Assembly: GCA_021234155.1 (NCBI GenBank) | Contig: JAJEKV010000061.1 | Location: 846,746 to 910,745, forward strand | Direction: 5' to 3' | DNA from: Isoetes taiwanensis | Taxonomy: Eukaryota; Streptophyta; Lycopodiopsida; Isoetales; Isoetaceae | Length of the DNA: 64,000 bases | Shown here: piece by piece, positions 54,501 to 64,000 of the stretch | How the letters are laid out: each line of letters opens with the position of its first letter | Position numbering within the stretch: the stretch's first letter is position 1 | Translations under genes and position numbers: made by a program | The notes under the pieces: generated by a model | Database searches by the model: none | What the model was told of the DNA's origin: nothing | The model's input: the letters and a program-made list of their open reading frames with translations, nothing else

Positions 54501-56914
54501 CAGGTTGTTCCTTGTGCATTCGTTCGTTTGTTCCTGTGTTCCATGTTGTTCTTTTTTCCCCTTTTGGGGCCATTGTTCTTTTTGCATTTTTTGATCATGT
54601 TGATACGGTCTCTTTTATTGCTCTCTGGGCCACAGTGTGTTCGTTTTGCCGACATTGCCCCATTTGTTGAACCATTAATTTCTGTTCTTATCGTTCATGT
54701 TAGATAGGCCGCTATGATCATCTCGCATCCTCGCAAACTTGCTATTAGGTGTTCACGTGCTTCCTTGCTTCACACAGTCGCATTCCTCATGGTCTTTTCG
54801 TGCTCCTTTACGAGTGTGCTCGTCCTTCTTAGGCCATTATGTATGTGGTTGCCCTTGTCTTTCTTGTTCCTTGCATGTTCGTCATGTTTTTGGTTATCTC
54901 ATTCTGATTCCTTTGATTCCTATTCTTTCATTTGTTACGATGTTTTATGTTGTTTCTTTTTGCCCTTTCATAGAATTGTTCTACTTGAGATATTTGGTCA
55001 CGTTAGTTCTACCATTTTCATTGCTCTATTGGCCACAGCGTGTTTTTCGCTGATATTGATCTAACTCATGTACGTCGTACCCTTTCTGTCTTTGCGTCTA
55101 TTTGCCTCGTTTTTTCTCAGTTTGTTGCTTACTTCTTTTTCCGGTTGACTCCTTCAGTTCACCCAGTCCATCAGCTCTTCGCTTTCATCTTTGACTTATG
55201 GATATGTGGCCTCAGTGTTTTGGATAACATAGGATCCTTTGTCAATAGCCAATCATGTTTGATGGTTCCACATGGTCCCCTGTTTGGATCGTTCCATCTC
55301 ATGGTGTCTATAGGACTGTTTTCAGTCGTCATTATTTTATGCATGTGGTTTCATTTACATATCTGTGCATTTCTTTCGGATAGTTAGTCCATTTTCAGGG
55401 TTTTATATCGATGAATTTGCTTTGTTGCTCAATGTTCAGTTATCATTATTTCAATTCAGCATTCTTGGGTTTTCGTTCAGCATCTTTGGGCATCTTCTGG
55501 GCTTCACTGTTTTTGTTGATTTGTGGTCTATTTGGGTGTTGATGAGTTTGTGATTTTCGTTGCTCTTACGTTCATTGTGTACACTTGGCCATCTCTGCAC
55601 TCTTGTTCGTTCATTTGGATGGTTTTTTGTTTTACGATGAAGCTGTGATTCCATCAATTTTCTGATCTTGTGCATTCCATTATTAGTATGCTCTCACCTG
55701 TGTTGCAGATTCGGATTGCTCGACGTCTATTGTGGTCTATGTTATGGTTATTTTGTCCCTTACGTGTTTGCCCTTTCTTCGTGTTGTTTTTCGCTTATAG
55801 TTTAGTTCTTCGCGCTTGATCATTTCTTGATATGTCACCTTTGTTGAGGTCCTTCTTCCTCCGCTGTTCCTCGTATATGGTTGGTCTTTTCTATTTTCTC
55901 GATCTGCAGTTCTCACTTGACTGGTTGTTCGTGTTTATTACTATTGTGCATGATTGCCACTTTTGTCCTCTTCTTTCTCTGTTCTCTTCTTTAAAATCAT
56001 TGTTCCATATGGCTTCTGTCGTCTCCGTTGCACCCATATCCATCTATTCTTTTGTGTCCATTTGTTCTTCTTGGTTCTTTTTGATCCATTGTGTTCTCTC
56101 CAGGTAAGTCGCTCTTTGCATGTGAGCATTTGGCACTAGAAGTTTCATTTTTGGTAAGAGCCTCCATTTGTGCTTGTCATAACTTCAGTTGATTCCTCGA
56201 TTATTGTTTAGCGATTCTATACAGTTTTATCTTTGCATTCACTATAGGAGTCTCCTTTGCACCTTAGATCTTCAGTCTTGGAAACACACATTTGTTTGGT
56301 TTCCTTTTTTCATGGTTTGGTTGGTAAGTTCGCTCGTTACATATGTGCTTTTGCCATGGAAGAGTTCTGTTCACCATTTACTTTGTCGTTGTTGTCTGAC
56401 CCGCTTTGCTGGTATCCTTTATCTTGTCCCCTTTTTTGGTCCTTGATGTGTCGCTTTGCTGCTACTCAATCTCGCTCTCTGCTCTTTGGGTCGGTGTTCT
56501 TCTATTTCTTTAATCCTGCTACGCTTGCTTTATCTTTCCCCGGTTTGACTGCCCCTTTGTCCTCTAGGTACTTCATTGCCTTGTTCATGTTGGTCTTTTT
56601 CGTTACCGGTCTTGGCCTTGGCTCTCTGGTTCTCTCCTTTCATTTTGCCTTGCTTCTTTTTGCCCTCTTGCTGTCCATATATCAGGTTTTCTGCCTTTTG
56701 CTTTGATTATCCCTGTTACTACTCGCAGCCTTGTTTCTGCTTTGTTGTTATCCCCAAGGGCTTGATCTGTTTCTAATTATCTTTTGCCCATTTCTCCCTT
56801 AGCTTCGCTTTTTGCCTGATTTTTTCCTTGTCGTCCTAGTTTGCTCCATGTTTTTTGAGGTTGAGTCCTCTTCTATCGGCCAACTAGTTGTTTCATAGGA
56901 CCCATCCTAGGAAT
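51548..56914 (+). mobile_element. T-rich repeat element E2a inserted in LINE L1
   Basis: Head 51548-51707 (160 bp): AAT, hairpin GGTTCTATTGCGATAGCTATAGAACC-like (arms GGTTCTAT/ATAGAACC), TATA-like CTATTTATACC, pyrimidine leader, CGTTCTCTTGAGCTC. The tail is 56877-56914. Both recur in E2b. The target triplet AAT flanks the element on both sides (51548-51550, 56912-56914). The body is T-rich on the plus strand and non-coding as far as I can see; a (GT)n run is at 52944-52962. The LINE reading frame resumes beyond 57975, so the LINE is older. Confidence 0.55.
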
Positions 56915-57975
56915 GCCTCGGTTCTATTGCGATAGCTATAGAACCCGACATTCCTTGGATGGGGACGCCTCCCCTCGCATGTCCTATTTATACCGCCTCC
57001 TTCCTCTTTTCGGTCATCGGCGTTCTCTTGAGCTCTTTTCCATTACGCTCATTTACGGCTCCACAAGTTTCCCGCCCCCTCTCCCTCTGTCACATCCGAG
57101 GCTTGTTAGTCATTTTCACATCTGACTTCTCCTTTTTCTCATATTCGTTCTATTGTTAAAGTTGCTCATGGATATCTTTGTTATTTTTCATTTTTTCTCA
57201 TTGGCCTTTGTAGCCTCCGAGGCTTACTTATCATTTCTTTCTTTCTCGGCGTGGTTGTGGCCTCCGAGCTATACTTTCTTGTTCATTTCTCTCGGCGTGG
57301 CACTGTAGCCTCCGAGGCTTTCTTCTTTTTCATTTCTCTCTCGGCGTGGCAATGTAGCCTCCGAGGCAGCACTAATCGGATGTTTTTTCCCGCGATGGTC
57401 ATTCCGCGGATAGTTCCCGGTTGGTCGGCTGTTGTTTCTTCCTCGGCGTGGCCCTGAAGCCTCCGAGTGCTATTATATTCTTTTTATATCATTATAGTTT
57501 GGCACGAGCCCTGGCTTAAGGCTCCTAACTTTCTAATGGGTCATTCTCATTTCCAGACTTTCCACTGCAGGTCCTTTTTTACAGTTCTCTCGATTGTCAG
57601 CACCATCCTGTTTGCAGCAGCTCACTTCTTGGCTGACTTATGCTAGCGGCATTCAACGAGAGCGTTGGCGACCGTTTCTCATTAGGGTTTTCCTCGAAAA
57701 CCTGGAAGGGCGGGGTTTTTCATCCCGATGAGGAGCGGTCGCCAGTTTTCTCACATACCAAGTAGCGGAACAATCATCTTTTTTTGGCACTCTTCAGTTT
57801 CATCATGCTCTCGATCAATTGTCTAGTTTCGAAGCATGTTCAATTTTCAAGCTTTTAAAATTTTCTACCCCCTAGTAGGGGGATCAGTATGTACTCAAAG
57901 ATTTTACAAAAGCTCAATGAGAACACCACTTCACTTCCGGCCAACTAGTTGTTTCATAGGACCCATCCTAGGAAT
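56915..57975 (+). mobile_element. Short tandem partner E2b
   Basis: Begins with the same 160-bp head (56912-57071) and ends with the same 38-bp tail (57938-57975, identical to 56877-56914), again followed by AAT. The 0.9-kb interior differs from E2a and contains CTCGG...CCGAG repeats (57200-57475) and, near 57690-57715, a hairpin (CCTCGAAAACC...GGGTTTTTC) similar to the 3' hairpin of the two LINEs. Confidence 0.55.
57200..57475. repeat. CTCGGCGTGG...GCCTCCGAGG tandem repeats
   Basis: Five copies of a unit with CTCGGCGTGG, 4-6 bases, and GTAGCCTCCGAGG (near 57201 partial, 57247, 57291, 57340, 57451). The ends CTCGG and CCGAG are complementary, so each unit can fold. Spacing is about 45-50 bp for the middle copies. 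Confidence 0.8.
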
Positions 57976-58500
57976 ACTGACGACTATGCTTGTCCGGTAA
58001 TTGGCTGGGTAGTGTGGATCTCCTGCCTTATCTGAGTCGGCCTCCTCATCCCTATACTATATGTGCCCACTCAGAAGTGATTGATGACATGCATATCATG
58101 TGATTGCAAATCACCAAGTCAAGGATACCACAGAGTAGAAGCAACTGCCTGCCAAAGTGCATGACCTGGTTGTCATCTGATATTTGTGGCCAAGCCGCCT
58201 CTGTGGGACGCAGTTGCAACACATCATCAGCCAAGGAGTCAAGTCTTATGGGCTGCTCCACTCTTGTTCGTGCATTAAAATCTCCAAGGAGTATGACACT
58301 GCCCAACTGCTCATGTTGTTGTATGTCATCATATAGATCGACATAAGGATCCATCCTATCTACATCTAAACGGGCACGATAGAAGTTTCTTTCTCCATGT
58401 GGGAAGTAGAAGGCAACTAGGAAGAGAGGGTTGTCGCTACAGTTATGCACCCACACCCACAAGTATTGGTTGTATCTGTCTGTCTGTCTTTCCTCACAAC
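57976..58500 (-). pseudogene. LINE L1, endonuclease part
   Basis: Minus strand: DRYNQYLWVWVHNCSDNPLF, LVAFYFPHGERNFYRARLD, DPYVDLYDDIQQHEQLGSVI, LLGDFNARTRVEQ, and later LLLCGILDLVICNHM. GDFNART is the Asp-Asn motif of the exonuclease/endonuclease/phosphatase domain of non-LTR retrotransposons. The final part (DPHYPANYRTSIVVS near 58020-57976) leads into the RT start, where E2 has inserted. Only about 190 codons remain; upstream it is replaced by element E3. Combined with 50604-51547 this is one LINE split by 6.4 kb. Confidence 0.85.
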
Positions 58501-60046
58501 TCCTATTTATATCGCCCCTTCTATCATTTTCAGTCATCGATGTTCGCTTGAGCTTCTTTCTCTTTTGCTTCTTTGGCCCCACAAGCTTTGTGGATTCACC
58601 TTGCACTACGTCCACTGTGTATTTCTATCAGAGATTGTTTGGATCCAATATCCGGTTAATCCGCGGGTCCTGGGCCCAATCTGGCAGACTTTGCTGCCAA
58701 AATCAATACTCTGCTTGGTTGCAGGAGCTCACAATAGTATGAAAAACCTACGATTGTTTTTGCCTTAATCGGTTGTTTTTTCTAGATCCAAGATTTGGCC
58801 ATTTTGAGTTGCAAAAGCTGGGCCAGAGATCTCGATCCATCCAGTTGCTTCTTTAAATATCGGTGGTTTCCTTTGCAGGGACCTAATTCTTTGCAGACTC
58901 TGGAGGGAGCTCGATTGGCTCAAGGTATTAGCTTTGTGTCAAAAGTATTGACTTACTGCGAAATCTTATATTGAGTTAAGAATCATATTTAGGGTTTTTT
59001 GGTAAGGCTTTGCTTCCGGTTCTTTTTTTTAGAGGTCAGTTGTGCCTCAGATTATGCCAAGCAATTTTGACATTTAGAAATAGCTGGGTATCAATTTCAA
59101 TTGTGGCAGTTGGATATCAAATTACTTGTGAAAAGTTCTTCTTCTGGAAAAAGTTCCTATGAAATATCTGTGCTGGAAAATTTGGATGCAAGAATCTTAG
59201 TGGTAGTTTTTTTATTTATTTACTTTTTTTAATTTCTTGATTGATTTATTTTATTTATCTGTGCGTAGGGATGTCTTGAGTTGGGTACAACTGCTTGTTT
59301 TGGATGTGAGTTGTTTTCCGTTCGGACTCTTTGAATGGATCTATATCTTTTGAATGGGTCTATATCTATAAAGATTTGGGCACTGATGTTCTTAAGTGGT
59401 TGTGAGTTGTTTCTTGTTTGGACTCTTTGAATGGGCCTATATCTACAAAGATTTGGACATTGACGTTCTAAGAGGTGTTCGTTGATGCCAATATATACCA
59501 TCATTTTTTGTGCCTGCCAATATATACCATCATTTTTGTGCCTAGACGTAGCTTGCTCATACTAACATTTTATCTCAGTGTACTCCCCATCAGCTATGTT
59601 TCCCTCACAACCCCATATTTAGACATTTTTATGGTGTTTGGAATCCTTTGGTTGAACTTTGAAGGTTGATGCTTGAATGTTGGCATGGGGCTTTACTTAT
59701 ATTTTCACTATTGATCCCCCAACATATAGCATTTCTCATCGAGTTGTATTTGAGCTTTTGCTAGGATTCTAGGTTCTCGAATAGGTTATATACATTGTTT
59801 AAACAAAGCTTTGCATTCTTTCTCGCGTCTTCTTTGCATAGATGCATTATCTTGAACTCAGCAAATAGTGTTGGCCATGTGTTTTTTGTAATGTTTTGCA
59901 TCATTGGCCCTCGTGCCTTGAGCTTTATGCAGGTTTGTGTTTAGGTTAGCTGGATATGGAGATCTTCCATTGGTTGAAGGCCCTCTCTGCTTTGTTTGCA
60001 TACGAGAATGGAGGTTTAAGTCTCTATTATTTTTGCATCCCCTTTA
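58501..60046 (+). mobile_element. T-rich element E3, partial
   Basis: Starts with a partial head (58501-58597: CCTATTTATATCG, TCAGTCATCGATGTTCGCTT, GGCCCCACAAG), clearly related to the E2 heads. The body is T-rich. Local tandem duplications: two units near 59306-59394 and 59402-59470 (GTGAGTTGTTT, GGACTCTTTGAATGG, TATATCTA.AAAGATTTGG), and a 27-bp duplication at 59486-59545 (GCCAATATATACCATCA). It lies between the endonuclease part of LINE L1 and the C-terminal part of LINE L2. Confidence 0.45.
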
Positions 60047-61077
60047 GGCACACTTGTTCAGGGCCTTGGTTGAGCCGGTCCTCCTCTATGGGGCAGAAGT
60101 GTGGGGGCCAGTGATATCCCTCACCACTTGGAACGATCTAGAGCAGGTACAGAAGGCTTTCTTGGCCCGGGCACTGGGAGTGAAATCCACGGTTCCATAT
60201 CAGATTTTGCTCCGGAGGCAGGCTTCCTTCCATTACAGAGGGTCGCTACTGAGCGTCACATTATTTACTTCCGTAAGGTGGTGGCTATGGATGAAGCCCG
60301 GCTGCCCAACCTTGCTTTGGCGTGGCGATGGGCCCGCGACTCAAAGCTCTTTGGAAAGACAAGCAAGCCCGTGGTTCTCGCTATGGAATGTGCAGGCACA
60401 GATGTGGACCGATGCATACACCGAAAGGAACGCTGGGCCTTGAAGCGTGATTGGATGCTTGCTTCATGGCCAAGCTTTGGGATCTGAGAGGCCCTGTCAC
60501 ATGTCAAGGTGGCAAATTATCGGCAAAGAGGTTAATCCCATGCTCACGAGGCCCACACCACTACCGCGCACCCATCTACCCATGAAAAGCCGCTAGGTGA
60601 TTGCTTCCATTCGCGACAGGTGCACACCACCTCGCATTGAGACGGGGAGATGGATTCGGGAGCCCCGAGGAGGACGAGTCCGTCAATGCCGCCAACAGGC
60701 GCCATTGGGATGAAAGTCACGCCCCGTGCCTGGGCTGCATCACGAGCATATCCGCTCGGTATGTTTCGGTTAGTTGTGCCCCCATCGGGCCTTGCATGAG
60801 CTCGCGAGCATGGCCTCTGTAGGCTTGTTGGGATCGTACCCGGGAGGTAATAGATACTGTGGACTCGCTTATGTCCCCCGTCCGGCATTAACCTCAAAAT
60901 TTGTACTTGTGATTATGTATATAATCATGCGGATGATGCAAGCATCTTTATTGCTACTAAGGTTTTTCCCGAAAACCCTTCGGGGCGGGGGTTTTTTAAT
61001 CCTGGTAGTAATACGCCTGCTGCTCTCTCTTTGTACTTGGGTCCCATAGGCCAGTTGGTCTCCGTGGACGATAAAAT
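60047..61077 (+). pseudogene. LINE L2, C-terminal part and 3' end
   Basis: Starts abruptly after E3 with LFRALVEPVLLYGAEVWGPV, TTWNDLEQVQKAFLARALGV, KSTVPYQILL, then in another frame TERHIIYFRKVVAMDEARLP, later TPPRIETGRWIREPRGGR and a decayed Cys/His cluster. This is the region following the RT in fern- and lycophyte-type LINEs. It ends with the hairpin CCGAAAACCCTTCGGGG plus GGGGTTTT near 60970-60998 and the terminal GGTCTCCGTGGACGATAAAA, shared with LINE L1. At least three frameshifts. 5'-truncated and inactive. Confidence 0.8.
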
Positions 61078-62215
61078 CATATTCTATATTCTATTCTTTG
61101 TTGGCATTATGTTTTGGAGTATGTTTTTGTTTATTGAGTGAAGCACTTTTCCTTTCGATTATTTTTTATACCTTTTAAGTTGAATGTTCTCTTTGTGACA
61201 AGATAGAAGGGGTTTTGCTAAAGTTAGTTTTTTGTTCGTGCTAATCTTGGAGATATTTTCTTTGAGTGCCTTTTGTAGTAAGCATTGCTTGGGGGGCTAC
61301 ATTTCATTTCATGGCTTGTCGTTTCCCTTACTTTGTTTCCTGGTTCAGAGTTGAGATTTTGCTCCTCTCTTATTATTTATAGTGTATATAAATTTGGAGC
61401 TTTGTTTATGAGTCACATTTCATTTGGCCTTGTAGCCTAAATGTTTTCAAAATTTGCTAATGGTTTCTATGGTTCTTTAGGTTCATTTTGTTAGCATGTT
61501 ATGTGATAGAAAAGCTATGGATAGATTTCGGCAAAGATCATGATGCATACTAGGGTTGGTACCCTGTTGGTGCATTGTGTACATCTGTGTGCTTCTATGT
61601 TCCAACCGACTGTCTAGAAAGGGTACAAAGGAGTAGTAGCTGCTTATGAGTAGTAGGAGTTCAAAATAATCAGGTTTTAGAAATTTTGTTGCTATTTTGA
61701 ACAAGAATGATGTTTTAAGATTATTGGATTATTTGCTTAATTATGTTGTGCTTATGACCAAATTTGGCTAGGCATTGGAATAGAACTGTTGGTATTATCC
61801 TATGATATTGCTTTTTACTCTATTCTATTCTTATAACCAAGTATGTTTGGATGTTCATAATCATATGATCTTGGTAATCTAGGCGAGGTGCTTGTTGTGT
61901 TGGGTCTGTTTGTTGGATAGATGCTTCATTATCTTGCTGTTGCCTTTTGCATAGAGTTTCGTACTGAGTATGTGCTATTGTACACTTAGGTCTGAAGCAC
62001 ATCTCTGCTTTGGATTGTGGCCAAACGGAGTGGATACGAGGATTTGAAGTGGGTTTGTCTTAAGGATTTAAGGATTTGAGTTTTCTTAAATTTCTGGGAT
62101 CCAAAAACCTTACTGCTTTGGTCTTCAGCTTGTCATCCTTCACAAATTATATTTGTTTGGTGGATAAACACATTTCTTTCACACTGTTTATTCTATACGG
62201 GCAACCCATAGTGTG
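61078..62215. other. Stretch without a supported gene
   Basis: T-rich, unique in the window. Short frames only, no motifs. The hAT target sequence ATAGTGTG is at 62208-62215. Confidence 0.55.
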
Positions 62216-62865
62216 CAGGGATAGGTTCAATATTTGCACGTTTTATCACGGAATATTATGAATTGTATGATCTGGCACAAATTTGCGTGAGTAAAACGCA
62301 AAAAAAATCTGACAAAAAACAATTCCGGTTGTCGGAAGATTTTCGCAGCGTCTGTGAAAAAATCGCCGCGACGTGAAACCTCGAACCGAGCAGACGCTTG
62401 AAACCAAAATTTTTGGCGTCTGCCCGAAAACAACGCCACGGCAGTCGCGGACTTTTTCACAGACGCGATTTAGTTGTTTTCACAGACGCAGCAAAATCTT
62501 CCGACCGGAATTGTTTTTGCCGTATTTTTTGCCGTATTTTTTTTCGAACATCATTTTGCTTTCGCGTCAGACGCGAAATGAAGCTGGATAGCGACGCAGC
62601 GAAAAATTTTCGCGTCAGACGCTATCCGCGAAGTTTTCGGCGTCGCCGAATGTCGCCTGTCGCTTTCTACCGCGATTCTTTCTATTTTCACAGACGCGAA
62701 AAAATTTCAAGCAGACGCTTTCAATGAAGGTTTCGCGTACGTGAAGATTTTTTTTTCCGGCCGGCGAGGTATTTATACGTTAAATACGTATTTTATTAAA
62801 AAATACGTATTTTTTAACTTTATACGTCAGAAATTTTAATTTTGTACGTATAGAACCTATCCCTG
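62216..62865. mobile_element. Non-autonomous hAT-type element, 650 bp
   Basis: Termini CAGGGATAGGTTC (62216-62228) and its reverse complement GAACCTATCCCTG (62853-62865) are flanked by the 8-bp direct repeat ATAGTGTG (62208-62215 and 62866-62873). An 8-bp duplication and CAGGG ends are diagnostic of hAT. The interior has no transposase; it contains a large inverted repeat (62320-62360 with 62475-62512, core GGAAGATTTT/AAAATCTTCC with GTCTGTGAAAA) and many GTCTG/CAGACGC and CGCGTCAGACGCG words. The identical duplications suggest a fairly recent insertion. Confidence 0.9.
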
Positions 62866-62873
62866 ATAGTGTG

Positions 62874-64000
62874 TTAGCACATTGTTTACTTTTTGGACTG
62901 GAGGGTCAAGATATCCTTTGAGGTAGATACACACATCCTGCATATGGAACTTATGTGATTCGGTTGGTCTTTCCAATAATTGCATGTGTAACTGATGTCT
63001 AATGCATTTTCAACTGACAAATTGCGCTTGCATTTAATTGTCGATACCGTAGTAGTAGCAATATGAACATGAGAACTAAATTATTTGACATGCATTTAAT
63101 GTCCAATATTGTTCCTACTCGAGTAACAAGATGATGAACATGAGCACTAAGTTGTTGGATAATGTGTGTGATCTATCGTAGTATGAACTTTTGTAGGCGT
63201 TTCATATTTCAAGTGCAAATACTCGCTAAAAGGGCCATATTCTCAATACTTGCTAAGATTCTCTATGTGCTCAACATAATGGTGGACTTGAGATACAGAA
63301 TATGGTGCCACCATATTAAAACTACTAAACAACTCTACATGAAAGGTGCCTTCATGGTACTCTCGTGGAATTATAGCTTTCAAACTCGTGAAGGTAGATG
63401 TTCGCTAATGTAACTTCATCATGAGGGTTGAGTTTATGTTGGCCCATAAACATTCTTGCATTAACTAAAACATTTTGCCCTTTGGTTGCAGCAAACCCCT
63501 ACTAATGCACAACCCCTGTTACACAAAATAAAATAAGGAAATAATTGAGACCACATTGTAATAATTTTTGCGTTCATTTGCTTGTGTAGCATTTTAAAAC
63601 ACAGTAAGTTCATTTCTTTATTGAGGCAGTTGCATGCGAACAATAAGTCATCAATAACTCAATATAGACCACTATTACCCGTTCTCCATAGCATCCAATT
63701 AGAAGGATGTTTAATGCTTATTATTTCATTAATTCAAAAACTGATGTGGATGCTAATTTAGAATTGTGACCTATTAAGGTAGCCTCCCACAAATGTCAGG
63801 ATATTCTAATGTTGGGATTGTGTATATCATATACGGGAAAAGCTGCTTCACCAATGCTTTGTCATAATAAATGCTTCAGGTGATAGGCATTACAACCTCG
63901 CAAAATTTTCTCCACCAGCACACCAATTCTAGCACACCAGTTCTGATGAAGCATTTATTACTACCACAGTGTGTACTAGAATTGCCAATTCTTTCCAAAC
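62874..64000. other. Stretch without a supported gene
   Basis: AT-rich sequence without recognised coding or RNA genes. A 14-bp inverted repeat, TAATAAATGCTTCA (63865-63878) and its complement (63947-63960), encloses a second, inner-to-outer pair (CAATTCTAG near 63924 and CTAGAATTG near 63977), so the last 140 bp can fold in more than one way. Confidence 0.5.

Noticed and set aside
51548-57975. E2 units as Helitrons because tails end near CTAG
   Set aside because: The AAT flanks, lack of a 5' TC and lack of the standard 3' hairpin spacing do not fit Helitron insertion.

Overview
This window reads as nuclear DNA of a land plant with a large, repeat-dominated genome, most likely a seed-free plant and probably a fern. 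The basis is GT-AG introns, a PLS-type pentatricopeptide-repeat (PPR) remnant of the style abundant in ferns and lycophytes, LINE proteins of the kind common in fern and lycophyte genomes, and a TPR fragment that resembles the ciliary protein TTC21/IFT139, which is retained in plants with swimming sperm. I see no clearly intact host gene. The lineage call is inference.

Layout. 1.2-4.1 kb: a decayed minus-strand gene of a DUF7869-like, transposase-like family. 4.6-4.8 kb: a TPR fragment. 5.4-6.8 kb: the end of a CACTA element (subterminal repeats, terminus TAGTG). 6.9-13.5 kb: pepsin-type aspartic protease fragments (A, B, C) mixed with a second CACTA family whose subterminal repeat is the 18-bp palindrome TTTGTCACGCGTGACAAA; copy C is joined to a TNP2-type remnant and an embedded SET-like segment. 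The block 6.84-10.55 kb recurs in inverted orientation at 39.8-43.5 kb (copies D and E).

13.6-25.7 kb: a 12.1-kb unit bounded by 25-bp perfect terminal inverted repeats and a possible 4-bp target duplication. It carries a GC-rich half with over 20 copies of another CGCG-centred palindrome and unrecognised minus-strand coding remnants, plus a second DUF7869-like gene (plus strand) at its right end. This is the best candidate for an undescribed mobile system. 25.7-31.5 kb: a satellite-like array with about 330-bp and 675-bp periods, each unit carrying an inverted pair of telobox motifs.

31.6-39.6 kb: low-copy sequence with a miRNA-like hairpin, two exons of a DUF1995-like gene, a truncated PPR gene, a tRNA-derived SINE-like unit and a run of 5-bp-phased TTC/GAA blocks identical in layout to a heat-shock element. 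44.4-60.0 kb: T-rich, A-poor elements (E1, E2, E3) that share a head (hairpin, TATA-like box, pyrimidine-rich leader); E1 and E2 each form a long-then-short tandem pair, and E2 has split a minus-strand LINE into its endonuclease part and its reverse transcriptase part. 60.0-61.1 kb: a 5'-truncated plus-strand LINE of the same family. 62.2-62.9 kb: a 650-bp non-autonomous hAT element with an 8-bp target duplication.

Overall the window is a nested transposon graveyard. Most coding remnants carry stops and frameshifts, many explicable by deamination of methylated cytosine. Indels concentrated in CpG-rich palindromes suggest that some frameshifts could be assembly error.
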